Positions 9,314-17,733 of a stretch of 51,854 bases of DNA are shown piece after piece; position 1 is the first letter of the stretch; each line of letters opens with the position of its first letter. The notes below the pieces were generated by a model, which ran no database searches, had not been told where the DNA came from, and saw nothing but the letters and a program-made list of their open reading frames with translations. The DNA comes from Elusimicrobiaceae bacterium. Its GTDB lineage: Bacteria > Elusimicrobiota > Elusimicrobia > Elusimicrobiales > Elusimicrobiaceae. The translations under genes were made by a program, and so were the position numbers. Location of the stretch: positions 1 to 51,854 of the forward strand of contig JAGCXL010000034.1 of NCBI GenBank assembly GCA_017961295.1, in the 5' to 3' direction.

Positions 9314-10774
9314 ATGACTCAAGTTGTAGCCGAAGAAGAAAAGAAAACCGTAGAAGTGCTTGTAAACACTTCGTTTGAAGAAACACGTATTGCTATTTTG
9401 GAAAATGACCGCGTTAATGAGTTATTATGGGAACGGCGCGGGGCTTTGAACATTGTTGGCAATATTTACAAAGGGGTGGTGGAAAATGTACTGCCCGGTA
9501 TTTCCAGCGCATTTTTAAATATTGGTTACGAAAAAAATGCCTACTTGTATATTTCCGATGTGATTGGCGGGGATAAAAAGAACATTGATAAGGTGCTTAA
9601 AAAAGGCCAAGAAGTCATGGTGCAAGTAGTCAAAGATGCCATTAGTACCAAAGGGATGAAAGTAACCATGGACGTTACGTTGCCCGGGCGCTACTTGGTG
9701 TTAACCCCTAACCAAAGTTTTGTGGGGCTTTCTAAAAACATTGAAGATGCCGAAATGCGCCACAAATTAAACGATTTAATCCAAGATTTGGCCGACAAAC
9801 ACTTAAATGGGATGGGGTGTATTGTCCGCACAGAAGCCGAAGAGGCGACTAAAGATGAACTGGAGCGCGAGATTAAATATCTCTATCGTCAGTGGCAATC
9901 TATCGTCAAGAAATTTGAATCTGTGCATGGACCGCATTTGTTGCACGAAGATATGGATGCGGTGCTGCAGGTGGCGCGTGATGTGCTGTCCGAAAATGCC
10001 AAAGTTTATTTGCTAGACAATAAAAAAGATTACGAGCGCGTGAAAGATTTTGTAGAGAAAAACTCGCCCGATTTAGCTAACCGCGTACAACTTTACAAAG
10101 GCAAAACGCCTATTTTTGAAGCGTATAATATTGAGCCGGAAATTGATAATTTGCGCAAAATCAAACTGCCGCTTCCCAACGGAGGAAGTATTATCATCCA
10201 AGAGGCCGAAAGTTTGTGTGCGATTGATGTAAACACCGGTAAATTTACCGGCAGTAAATCGCAAGAAGAAACCGTTACGCAAACTAACATTGAAGCAGCG
10301 GGCGAGATTGCTCACCAGTTGCGTTTGCGCAACATCGGCGGGATTATTGTAATTGATTTTATCGATATGCGCAAAGCTTCCAGCCGCCACCGGGTAGTGG
10401 AAGCCCTTTCCCGTGCCGTGCAAGGAGACCGCGCCAAGATTCGCATTTTGCCTATTACTAAATTAGGACTGGTGGAAATGACACGGGAACGCAAACGTGC
10501 CAGCACCGGTAGTTTTATTAGCGAAGAATGCCCCCAGTGCCACGGTTCGGGTCGCGTGCTGTCGGCGGAAAGTATGCGCATTAAAATCCAACGTGAAATT
10601 TATGATTTAACGCACGGCCGTCCCGGTGGGAATTTGCGGGTTGTGTTGCACCCTGCGTTAGCCGAAGCATTGCGCCGCCACCAAGAAGATATTGAGAACA
10701 ATATTCACCGTTCTCTTAAAATCCAAGCGGACGCGCAGTTGGCGTGGGAAGAATACAAGATTGTACTAGAATAA
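9314..10774 (+). CDS. rng: Ribonuclease E/G family endoribonuclease
   Basis: A 486-residue endonuclease of RNase G length, acting in rRNA maturation and mRNA decay. An S1-like RNA-binding domain (about 38-125) opens with NIYKGVVENVLPGISSAFL. The DNase-I-like catalytic part holds D305 (CAIDVNTGKFTG) and D348 (IVIDFIDM), matching the magnesium ligands of RNase E. The zinc-link CPQC lies at 406-409. There is no long C-terminal scaffold tail as in RNase E. AGAGAGGA precedes the ATG at 9314. Confidence 0.93.
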   Translation: MTQVVAEEEKKTVEVLVNTSFEETRIAILENDRVNELLWERRGALNIVGNIYKGVVENVLPGISSAFLNIGYEKNAYLYISDVIGGDKKNIDKVLKKGQEVMVQVVKDAISTKGMKVTMDVTLPGRYLVLTPNQSFVGLSKNIEDAEMRHKLNDLIQDLADKHLNGMGCIVRTEAEEATKDELEREIKYLYRQWQSIVKKFESVHGPHLLHEDMDAVLQVARDVLSENAKVYLLDNKKDYERVKDFVEKNSPDLANRVQLYKGKTPIFEAYNIEPEIDNLRKIKLPLPNGGSIIIQEAESLCAIDVNTGKFTGSKSQEETVTQTNIEAAGEIAHQLRLRNIGGIIVIDFIDMRKASSRHRVVEALSRAVQGDRAKIRILPITKLGLVEMTRERKRASTGSFISEECPQCHGSGRVLSAESMRIKIQREIYDLTHGRPGGNLRVVLHPALAEALRRHQEDIENNIHRSLKIQADAQLAWEEYKIVLE

Positions 10775-10809
10775 TCGGGCGGGGAACTCCCCCGCACTTA
10801 ACAAGGGTT

Positions 10810-12534
10810 ATGAAACGTATTAAGTCTTGGGCGTTAAGCGGACTGCTACTTGTAGGAGCCGTTTTAGGACATGCACAGGGTAAAGTGTACTTCCAAGAGG
10901 AAGGACGCTCTGCCGGGTATGTCAGTGCCATTGAACTAAACGGTGTTACCTATGTGGATGTACAACGTACGGCACGCAAGTTAGGCGCGCAAGTGGAGTT
11001 ATTTGCCACTTCCAAGCAGGCCAAAATTACTTCCAAAGGTTTTTTTGCCATTTTAACAGCTTCTCTTAATGAAGTGATTGTCAACGGTAAACATATTCCC
11101 TTGCCTGGGGAAGTTATTGTCCGTGGCGGGCAGCTCATGAGCCCGGTAGATGTATTTTTGCTTCCCTCTTTTCAGTTGGCCGTTAACCGATATATTTCAT
11201 TTGAAGGTAATAAATTTATTGTGGAGCGTCGTTATAATGTGGAACTGTCTGATACGGTGCTCAACCCGGAAGAGAATTTATTGGTTTTTGATACCCAAAA
11301 AGAGGTGGAATATACTACCAACCAGTCCAATGTGCATACGGTATTGGTTACCTTGAAAGATACCGTTTTAAAACGGGATACGTACCAGCGCTTGCATACG
11401 GATTATATTTCCTCTATCCAACTGCGCCAAGTGCGTTCCAATGCGGAGTTGAAGGTCATTTTAGGTAGCCAAGCCAAACATTGGAGTTTTACCCCAACTA
11501 CTGAGGGGAAATTGGTATTTCGGGCCGGGGCTACTGCTGACACTTCTGTGACACCCGCAGTTGCGAAGAAACCCACTGCTGTCATAAAGCCCGAACCGAA
11601 TCCGCTGTCTATTACGGCGGCAAATCCGGAGCCGGTAGCAGAGGTAAGTGCCCCTTCTGTATTGGAAGAAGATGATTTTGAGGAAATGGTACTTGGGGCT
11701 ACGGACGACACCCCGGTTGTCCAAGTACCCGTAGAAAAACCGGAAATTGTAGCGGCTCAAAGCAAGCCGGAACCTGCTGCCCCCAAAACGCCCGTTGCTG
11801 CGCCGGTTATCAAAGCCGAGCCGCACCCGCTCGCCATTACTGCGCACAAAAAGATGCGTATTGTGGTGGACCCGGGCCACGGTGGGAAAGACCCCGGGGC
11901 GGTGCGTAGTAAATACCGTGAAAAAGATTGGAACTTGGCGGTGGGAAATGAGCTAGCCAAACTCTTAAAAAAAGGCAATTTTGAAGTAAAATCTACGCGT
12001 GAAACGGACGTATTTATTCCGCTTTACGATCGCAGCAAGATCGCTAATAATTTTAAAGCAGATTTGTTTGTTTCTCTTCATATCAATGCTACCAAAGATT
12101 CCAAAGCGAACGGGTTTCAGGTCTATTTCCGTTCCGAAAAAGCTACCGATAAGGAAGCCGCTGCCACAGCTGCTTTAGAAAACGAAGCCATGCAATATGA
12201 AGAAGTACACTATAATTTTGTAGATGCACTGCTGCAATCTTTAGCTAAAAACGAATATATTAACGAAAGTTCCAAACTGGCCGGTTACGTCAAAAATGCG
12301 GTGTATAAACAGGCCGGTATCGGGATTGCGGTGGACCAAAAAAACTGTATCCGCCAAGCTAATTTCTACGTGCTTAAAGGGGTGCAAAGCCCTTCCATTT
12401 TAATAGAAATGGGTTTTATCAGTAGTCCCAAAGACCGTGCCAAACTTTCTCAAAGTGCGGTACAAAAAAAGATGGCGCAAGGTATTTACAACGGCATTGT
12501 CAACTACGCCAAGCAAGAAGGCTGGGTTCATTAA
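10810..12534 (+). CDS. Secreted N-acetylmuramoyl-L-alanine amidase (Amidase_3)
   Basis: A 574-residue peptidoglycan amidase that removes stem peptides. A signal peptide covers about 1-22 (MKRIKSWALSGLLLVGAVLG, cleavage likely after HA). Residues about 25-135 resemble a copper-amine-oxidase-like N-terminal fold and about 140-240 an AMIN-like beta domain. An Ala/Pro/Glu linker follows (about 245-345). The Amidase_3 domain carries zinc ligands H357, E371 and H424 and catalytic E533. I use the start at 10810, because the in-frame ATG at 10744 lies inside rng and destroys the signal peptide. It resembles AmiC/LytC-type division or wall-turnover enzymes. Confidence 0.9.
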   Translation: MKRIKSWALSGLLLVGAVLGHAQGKVYFQEEGRSAGYVSAIELNGVTYVDVQRTARKLGAQVELFATSKQAKITSKGFFAILTASLNEVIVNGKHIPLPGEVIVRGGQLMSPVDVFLLPSFQLAVNRYISFEGNKFIVERRYNVELSDTVLNPEENLLVFDTQKEVEYTTNQSNVHTVLVTLKDTVLKRDTYQRLHTDYISSIQLRQVRSNAELKVILGSQAKHWSFTPTTEGKLVFRAGATADTSVTPAVAKKPTAVIKPEPNPLSITAANPEPVAEVSAPSVLEEDDFEEMVLGATDDTPVVQVPVEKPEIVAAQSKPEPAAPKTPVAAPVIKAEPHPLAITAHKKMRIVVDPGHGGKDPGAVRSKYREKDWNLAVGNELAKLLKKGNFEVKSTRETDVFIPLYDRSKIANNFKADLFVSLHINATKDSKANGFQVYFRSEKATDKEAAATAALENEAMQYEEVHYNFVDALLQSLAKNEYINESSKLAGYVKNAVYKQAGIGIAVDQKNCIRQANFYVLKGVQSPSILIEMGFISSPKDRAKLSQSAVQKKMAQGIYNGIVNYAKQEGWVH

Positions 12535-12537
12535 ACA

Positions 12538-13071
12538 GTGAAGTCTCTGTGTAAGCTTTTTTTTATTTTTGCCAAAATCGGCCTGTTTACGTTGGGCGGC
12601 GGGTATGCCATGTTGCCGCTGATGGAGCAGGAACTGGTTGGCACTTATTTATCCAAAGAAGATTTTCTAGACGTTACGGCTGTGGCGCAATCGGCCCCCG
12701 GCATTATGGCCATTAACGTAGCTATTTTAACGGGATACCGTTTACACAAAGTGCCCGGCGCCGTTTTTGCGGCGTGCGGGGCGGCACTTCCTTCGTTTGT
12801 TATCATTTTGTTAATTGCGCTTTTCTTTCAAAAATTTGCCGAAAATCCGGTTGTACACCGTGTTTTTATGGGAGTGCGGCCCGCAGTAGTAGCCCTTATT
12901 ATGGTGCCCGTATTTAATTTGGCTAAGTCAGCGGGCGTAACGCTTAAAACGGTGTGGGTATGTGTGGCGGTAGCCGTGGCGGTATGGTTATTTCAAATTT
13001 CCCCGGTATATGTGGTATTAATAGCGATCTGTTGCGGGTTATTGCTTGGTAGAAAGGAGCGTGCCAAATGA
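12538..13071 (+). CDS. Chromate transporter-family protein, first half
   Basis: A 177-residue membrane protein of the CHR family with a GTG start 3 bp after the amidase stop. The signature is KIGLFTLGGGYAMLPLMEQE followed by VAQSAPGIMAINVAILTGYR. There are about five or six membrane segments. It is the short (single-domain) form, and its partner gene overlaps it by 4 bp. Such pairs act together as a two-subunit transporter. Known substrates are chromate/sulfate-like anions, but the physiological substrate here is not evident. Confidence 0.87.
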   Translation: MKSLCKLFFIFAKIGLFTLGGGYAMLPLMEQELVGTYLSKEDFLDVTAVAQSAPGIMAINVAILTGYRLHKVPGAVFAACGAALPSFVIILLIALFFQKFAENPVVHRVFMGVRPAVVALIMVPVFNLAKSAGVTLKTVWVCVAVAVAVWLFQISPVYVVLIAICCGLLLGRKERAK

Positions 13072-13583
13072 TTTATCTAAAACTCTTTTTTACATTTTTT
13101 AAAATCGGGCTTTTTAATTTTGGCGGCGGATATGCTATGATTTCATTTTTGCAAAACGAAGTTGTAGCCAAACAAGCCTGGCTTTCTACGTCCCAATTTA
13201 CAGACATTGTGGCCGTTTCTCAAGTAACACCCGGCCCTGTCGGTATCAACCTGGCTACTTACACAGGCTACACTGCTGGGGGTACGTTGGGGGCCCTAAT
13301 TGCTACAGTGGCGGTATGTTTGCCATCTTTAATATTGCTTATCTTAGCGGGCAAATACCTTTTTGCTACGCGGGAGAAATTCCCGGTGGTTTGGCGCGTT
13401 TTGCGTTTAGTAGTAGTGGGGCTTATTGCGGCAGCGGCACTTACGCTTTGCAATGGGGAAAATTTTGCGGACTATAAAAGCGTGCTCTTGTGTGCGGGTG
13501 CTTTTTTGGCCGTATGGAAGTTCAAACGTGGGCCGGTTACCGTGCTTTTTTTGAGTGCGGCATTGGGGCTTTTATTATATTAA
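13068..13583 (+). CDS. Chromate transporter-family protein, second half
   Basis: A 171-residue paralogue of the preceding protein with KIGLFNFGGGYAMISFLQNE and VSQVTPGPVGINLATYTGY. Its ATG overlaps the upstream stop by 4 bp (ATGA), so the two are translationally coupled and probably form a heterodimer. In CHR pairs the halves insert in opposite topology. It is the last gene before a fresh promoter at 13628-13656. Confidence 0.87.
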   Translation: MIYLKLFFTFFKIGLFNFGGGYAMISFLQNEVVAKQAWLSTSQFTDIVAVSQVTPGPVGINLATYTGYTAGGTLGALIATVAVCLPSLILLILAGKYLFATREKFPVVWRVLRLVVVGLIAAAALTLCNGENFADYKSVLLCAGAFLAVWKFKRGPVTVLFLSAALGLLLY

Positions 13584-13627
13584 CCTAACTTTTATTTTAT
13601 TATTTTTTAGACGTTAAAAAATAGTAC

Positions 13628-13656
13628 TTGTTAGTCTAAGCTAACTTTTGTATAAT
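13628..13656 (+). promoter_or_regulatory. Sigma-70-type promoter for the 13680 gene
   Basis: TTGTTA (13628-13633), a 17-nt spacer and a perfect TATAAT (13651-13656). An AAGGAG ribosome binding site follows at 13665-13670 and the ATG is at 13680. An AT-rich hairpin around 13603-13624 just upstream may end the chromate-transporter transcript. Confidence 0.75.
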
Positions 13657-13679
13657 AAGTATATAAGGAGAATTATTAT

Positions 13680-14072
13680 ATGAAAAAGTTAGTTTTACTG
13701 ATTGTTTTAACACTCCCTACGTTAGGGGGCGCTCATAATTTAAGTGAGCCTGTTAACCGCGCGACTGCCAAAGCTATTGCCGCAACGGCGGTACAGGTGT
13801 ATGTAAAATTGGCTAAGCCGGTATATATGTCAGACGTTATGTTTCGCCCGGTACGTGGCAAAGATACGGTTATTCGGGTGGATTATAAAGAGCAAACCTG
13901 TATCGGCCGTTTGTCAGCCAAGAAAACGTACGTAGTGGTGCCCCTGTCGTGCGTAGCTGATGAAAAATACAAAGCTGCCAAAATAAATTTGGTCTTTGCA
14001 AACGGGCTACCTGTTCAAAAGACAGGCAACGCGGTAGAAAACCAAGGTAAGGTAGCTTATATCCGCCTTTAA
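13680..14072 (+). CDS. Small secreted protein, possible trypsin-fold remnant
   Basis: A 130-residue protein with a signal peptide (MKKLVLLIVLTLPTLGGA). I do not recognise the family with certainty. The only two cysteines of the mature part bracket CIGRLSAKKTYVVVPLSC, which has the spacing and hydrophobic pattern of the C-G-G-S-L ... T-A-A-H-C segment of trypsin-like proteases, but the catalytic His position would be Ser. No Asp/Ser catalytic block follows, so it would be a truncated, inactive barrel. It has its own promoter and a strong ribosome binding site and is followed by a bidirectional terminator. Confidence 0.6.
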   Translation: MKKLVLLIVLTLPTLGGAHNLSEPVNRATAKAIAATAVQVYVKLAKPVYMSDVMFRPVRGKDTVIRVDYKEQTCIGRLSAKKTYVVVPLSCVADEKYKAAKINLVFANGLPVQKTGNAVENQGKVAYIRL

Positions 14073-14126
14073 TTTGACGTATGCTTCGTGCGTTTAAGCC
14101 ACGCCGAAGTCTCCTATAAAAAGTAC

Positions 14127-14157
14127 GCCCCTTTGTAACAAAGGGGCTTTTCTTTCT
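14127..14157. terminator. Bidirectional terminator between convergent genes
   Basis: GCCCCTTT (14127-14134) and AAAGGGGC (14140-14147) with a 5-nt loop. A T-rich tract follows on the plus strand (14148-14157) and a T5 run on the minus strand (complement of 14118-14122). It serves the secreted-protein gene at 13680 and the minus-strand metallopeptidase gene. Confidence 0.85.
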
Positions 14158-14848
14158 AATTTGTGGAATTTTGTTGTTGTGAAATCTCTTGCGTCGGGGT
14201 TTCGGTTGAAGTTTCTTGCGGTGAGGTATATTTCAGTTCCACCTCGGCAAAAATAGCGTCTTTGTTTTCATTAAGCCAACGGCGGTGCAGCTTATAGTCC
14301 GGGCAATACTGGGCCACCAGTGCCCAATATTCCTGCCCGTGATTCATGTAAGTTAAGTGGCATAACTCGTGCACAATTAAATAATCTTGTACGGCGCTTG
14401 GCATCTTCACAATCCGGTAGGAAAAATTGAGATTTTTTTTGCCTGAACAACTAGCCCACAAGGTTTGTTGGTCCTTAATAAAAATTTGGTTAAATTCCAC
14501 ACCCATTTTTTGGGCCCACGCGGTTGTTTTTTGCACCAGCGTCTCTTTGGCGTTATGCTTAAGCCAATCTGTTACAAGGAGCGACGGGTTATCTTGCGCA
14601 GTTTGCAAATACACATGGAAAATTTTACCGTCAAACGTTACGCCCGGTGCTTGGTCCGGCGTTAGGTACAGTTGGGCCGGGAATAGATCCCCATTATAGA
14701 GCACCTTGTTATCGTGGGCAACGGGGGCCGCGGGCTCACCCGGTTTGGTTTCTTTTGAAGCGGCCGCGCCAAACACTTCGGGGAGGTCTTTTTTAAGGCG
14801 TTCCAGGAATAGTTTTACGTCACTGATTACGGTTTGCGTGTCGGACAT
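14156..14848 (-). CDS. YgjP-like (DUF45) zinc metallopeptidase
   Basis: A 230-residue cytoplasmic protein of the YgjP/WLM-type metallopeptidase group. H160-E-L-C-H164 is the zinc-binding helix and the downstream NHGQEYWALVAQYCPDYK region gives the third-ligand area of the family. The conserved central part includes LWASCSGKKNLNFSYRIVKMP. The N-terminal 50 residues and the Thr/Gln/Ser-rich C-terminal tail look disordered and lineage-specific. There is no ribosome binding site before the ATG; a -10-like TATACAAT lies 6 nt upstream, pointing to a leaderless transcript. It is divergent from gcvT. Confidence 0.82.
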   Translation of the reverse strand: MSDTQTVISDVKLFLERLKKDLPEVFGAAASKETKPGEPAAPVAHDNKVLYNGDLFPAQLYLTPDQAPGVTFDGKIFHVYLQTAQDNPSLLVTDWLKHNAKETLVQKTTAWAQKMGVEFNQIFIKDQQTLWASCSGKKNLNFSYRIVKMPSAVQDYLIVHELCHLTYMNHGQEYWALVAQYCPDYKLHRRWLNENKDAIFAEVELKYTSPQETSTETPTQEISQQQNSTN

Positions 14849-14854
14849 ATCTAT

Positions 14855-14887
14855 ATTGTATAAAAAATGGCGTAAATATTATACAAT
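14855..14887. promoter_or_regulatory. Palindromic divergent promoter between YgjP-like gene and gcvT
   Basis: A perfect 9-bp inverted repeat, ATTGTATAA (14855-14863) and TTATACAAT (14879-14887), separated by 15 nt. Read in either direction, one arm gives TTGTAT as a -35-like element and the other gives TATACAAT as the -10. Each arm ends exactly 6 nt from a start codon (14848 on minus, 14894 on plus). It could also be a repressor operator; the symmetric placement favours a bidirectional promoter. Confidence 0.6.
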
Positions 14888-14893
14888 GAACTT

Positions 14894-15970
14894 ATGATAC
14901 ACACTTTGAGAAAAACCGCCCTTTGCGCCGCATGCGAAAAGGCCGGCGGTAAAATGGTAGATTTCCACGGGTGGCTACTCCCCGTCCAATTTGATAGTAT
15001 TATTGCCGAACATCACGCCGTGCGTAACGCATGCGGGATGTTTGATGTGTCCCACATGGGGCAAATCCGTATCGTCGGTAAAGAGGCGTTGCACCTCTTG
15101 CAATACGTCAGTTGTAACATCATTAAAAGCGGTGCCAACGAAGGGACTTATTTTCATATGCTGACCGAACAGGGTACGATTATTGACGATGCCATTGCCT
15201 TTTGCCTGGGGCAAGAAGAATTTTTAGTGGTGGTCAATGCCGCCTGTGTAGATGAAGATTTTGCCTGGCTTACAAAACAAGCTGCCGCTTTTAAGGTAAC
15301 CGTTACTAACGAAAGTGACCAGTGGGGTATGATTGCTTTGCAAGGCCCTACCGCTGTAGGGATTGCGGATAAAATTTTGCCCGGTGTAATAGATTTGCCG
15401 CGCTTTCACATTAAAGAAATTGAACTTTTTGGCGCCAAGGGCTATGTGACCCGCACCGGTTATACCGGCGAGGACGGCGTAGAAATTATGTTGCCCAACG
15501 GTCAAATTGAGGCACTTTGGAACGCGCTTTTAAAATTGGGAGTTAAACCGTGTGGCTTGGGTGCGCGCGACGTGTTGCGCTTGGAAGCGGGGTACCTGTT
15601 AAACGGGGCTGATGCCAACCAAACCAAAACGCCTTATGAAGCCAACTGTGGTTGGGTAGTAAAATTAACCAAAGAAAATTTCATCGGTAAAGCGGCCTTA
15701 GAGGCTAAAAAAGCGGCCGGTTTTAAGACGAAGTTAAAAGCGTTTAAGCTTAAAACCCCGGGTGTTCCGCGTGAAGGATGCAAAGTTTTTTACCAAGGCG
15801 TAGAAACCGGCGTGCTGACTAGCGGTACGTTTTCACCTTTATTTAAAGGCATTGCCGTAGGGTACGTAGCCAGTGAAATTGCCGTCGGGGCGGAGGTGGA
15901 AATAGAAATCCACGGGCGCAAAGTGCCGGCTGAAGTTGTCAAAACACCGTTTTATAAAAATAGAGTTTAA
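14894..15970 (+). CDS. gcvT: Glycine cleavage system T-protein (aminomethyltransferase)
   Basis: A 358-residue T-protein that takes the aminomethyl group from lipoyl-GcvH and makes methylene-tetrahydrofolate and ammonia. The N-terminus has the folate-binding pattern GGKMVDFHGWLLPVQF and FDVSHMGQIRI. TGYTGEDGVEIMLP and GARDVLRLEAGYLLNG are family signatures. The C-terminal barrel ends VKTPFYKNRV. There is no Shine-Dalgarno before ATG 14894, and a -10-like element ends 7 nt upstream, so a leaderless mRNA is likely. It is the first gene of the gcv operon. Confidence 0.95.
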   Translation: MIHTLRKTALCAACEKAGGKMVDFHGWLLPVQFDSIIAEHHAVRNACGMFDVSHMGQIRIVGKEALHLLQYVSCNIIKSGANEGTYFHMLTEQGTIIDDAIAFCLGQEEFLVVVNAACVDEDFAWLTKQAAAFKVTVTNESDQWGMIALQGPTAVGIADKILPGVIDLPRFHIKEIELFGAKGYVTRTGYTGEDGVEIMLPNGQIEALWNALLKLGVKPCGLGARDVLRLEAGYLLNGADANQTKTPYEANCGWVVKLTKENFIGKAALEAKKAAGFKTKLKAFKLKTPGVPREGCKVFYQGVETGVLTSGTFSPLFKGIAVGYVASEIAVGAEVEIEIHGRKVPAEVVKTPFYKNRV

Positions 15971-15979
15971 GGAGTGAAT

Positions 15980-16360
15980 ATGTATAACCAAGAGAATTGC
16001 CGTTTTTTAAAAACCCACGAGTGGGCATTTGTAGAAGGGGAAAATGCCGTCGTCGGTATTTCTAATCACGCACAAGAGGAAATCAGCGATATTGTGTTTG
16101 TGGATTTGCCGAAAGTAGGTCGCCAAGTTAAAGTGGGTGAAAATTGCTGTGTGATTGAATCAGTAAAGTCCGCCAGCGAAATTTATGCCCCTGTATCCGG
16201 CGAAATTGTAGCCGTAAACGAAGCTTTAAACAGTGATCCGGCACTCGTCAACCGGGAACCGCATGCCGGCGGGTGGTTGTTTAAAATCAAAATGGCAGAC
16301 CCTAATGAAGTAAACGCACTTTTGGACTTTGCCGCCTATAGTGCCACGATTGCTAAATAA
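15980..16360 (+). CDS. gcvH: Glycine cleavage system H-protein
   Basis: A 126-residue lipoyl carrier shuttling the aminomethyl group between GcvP and GcvT. The lipoylation lysine is K63 in CVIESVKSASEIYAPVSGEI. FLKTHEWAFVEG opens the domain. I choose ATG 15980 because AAGGAG (15969-15974) sits 5 nt before it, and an in-frame GTG at 15974 overlaps that site. A terminator-like hairpin lies directly after the stop. Confidence 0.95.
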   Translation: MYNQENCRFLKTHEWAFVEGENAVVGISNHAQEEISDIVFVDLPKVGRQVKVGENCCVIESVKSASEIYAPVSGEIVAVNEALNSDPALVNREPHAGGWLFKIKMADPNEVNALLDFAAYSATIAK

Positions 16361-16365
16361 GTAAA

Positions 16366-16391
16366 CCCCCGCTAAGGCGGGGGGATTTTTT
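16366..16391 (+). terminator. Intra-operon terminator/attenuator after gcvH
   Basis: CCCCCGC (16366-16372) pairs with GCGGGGG (16377-16383) around a TAAG loop, followed by G-A and T6. It is as strong as an intrinsic terminator yet lies 16 bp before gcvPA, so it probably lowers GcvP expression relative to GcvT and GcvH, or stabilises the upstream mRNA end. Confidence 0.78.
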
Positions 16392-16406
16392 ATATAGGAC
16401 GTTTCT

Positions 16407-17732
16407 ATGTTTATTCCAAACACACTAGAAGACCAAAAGATCATGCTGGCCAAAACCGGGGCCAAAGATATTAAAGAGTTGCTTGCGCAAATTCCGCAAG
16501 AGTTTTTGTACCCGGCTTTAGATTTGCCAAAAGCACTTACCGAGCAAGAGTTGTCTGCCCATGTGCAAGAACTGGCTGCCAAAAACAAACCTTTAAAAAA
16601 CTTTATCGGCGCGGGGATGTATGAACATTTTATTCCTGCCGCGATACCGGCTCTATCGTCGCGCGGAGAGTTTTTGACGGCGTATACGCCTTATCAGGCG
16701 GAAGCCAGCCAGGGTACGTTGCAGACTATTTATGAATTTCAAAGCTGTATGTGTGCACTTCTTAATATGGACGTGGCTACCGCTTCCCATTATGACGGCG
16801 CTACTGCCATGACGGAGGCTGCCTTGGCGGCCCACCGCATTACCGGGCGCAAAGAAATTGTAGTGTCTACTCTCTTGCACCCGCATTACAAAGAAGTGCT
16901 CCAAACCTATACCCGCCACATGGGGATTACCTGGGTAGAGGCAAAAGTTACCAACGACGGTGTATTAGATTTAGAGGCACTAAAAGCCCAACTAAACGAC
17001 CAAACTGCCTGTTTTATTTTGCAAACGCCTAACTTTGTAGGACATTTGGAAGATGCGCAAGCAATATCTTCTGCTGTGCATAGTGTAGGGGCGTTGTTGG
17101 TAGCCGTAGTGAACCCGATTTCCTTGGGTGTGGTGCAAACCCCGGGTGAATATGATGCCGACTTTGCCGTGTGCGAAGGCCAACCCCTGGGCAACCCCGT
17201 CAGTTTCGGCGGGCCCGGCTTAGGGGTGATGACGGCTAAAAAAGCGTATGTACGCCAACTTCCAGGCCGCATGGTGGGAATTGCCAAAGACAAAGACGGT
17301 AAACGGGCTTTTGTGCTAACTTTACAAGCTAGAGAACAGCATATCCGCCGCGAAAAAGCAGCTTCTAACATCTGTTCCAATGAGGCCCTGTGTGCGTTAA
17401 ATGCAGTAATTTATTTGACGTTATTGGGGCCGAAAGGTTTAAAGGAAGTAGCTCAATTAAATCTGGAACGCGCGCATGCGCTAGCTGAAAAAATCAACGC
17501 AAAGAGCGGTTTTACGGTCAATACGAAAACACCGTTTTTTAATGAGTTTGTTGTGCAATGCCCTATACCGGCGGCAGAGGTTATTAAAAAAATGGAAGCT
17601 AAAGGGATTGCGGCCGGGTATGATTTGGGGCGGTTATGCCCGCAGATGAAAAATTGTTTACTCGTGTGCGCGACTGAAATGCGCACGCCCGAAGATTTAC
17701 AAGCGTATGTTGATGCGCTGGGGGGAATTTAA
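16407..17732 (+). CDS. gcvPA: Glycine dehydrogenase (decarboxylating) subunit 1
   Basis: A 441-residue N-terminal half of the split P-protein. Signatures include FIGAGMYEHFIPAAIPALSS, FLTAYTPYQAEASQGTLQTI and GRMVGIAKDKDGKRAFVLTL. It forms a heterotetramer with GcvPB, whose gene starts 1 bp after this stop. The split form is common in anaerobes and archaea, whereas many proteobacteria have one fused gcvP. No PLP lysine is expected in this half. Confidence 0.95.
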   Translation: MFIPNTLEDQKIMLAKTGAKDIKELLAQIPQEFLYPALDLPKALTEQELSAHVQELAAKNKPLKNFIGAGMYEHFIPAAIPALSSRGEFLTAYTPYQAEASQGTLQTIYEFQSCMCALLNMDVATASHYDGATAMTEAALAAHRITGRKEIVVSTLLHPHYKEVLQTYTRHMGITWVEAKVTNDGVLDLEALKAQLNDQTACFILQTPNFVGHLEDAQAISSAVHSVGALLVAVVNPISLGVVQTPGEYDADFAVCEGQPLGNPVSFGGPGLGVMTAKKAYVRQLPGRMVGIAKDKDGKRAFVLTLQAREQHIRREKAASNICSNEALCALNAVIYLTLLGPKGLKEVAQLNLERAHALAEKINAKSGFTVNTKTPFFNEFVVQCPIPAAEVIKKMEAKGIAAGYDLGRLCPQMKNCLLVCATEMRTPEDLQAYVDALGGI

Positions 17733-17733
17733 C

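Noticed and set aside
12538-13583. Frameshifted single chromate transporter gene
   Set aside because: Each half has its own start, full set of motifs and a clean 4-bp ATGA overlap; paired short CHR genes are a known arrangement.
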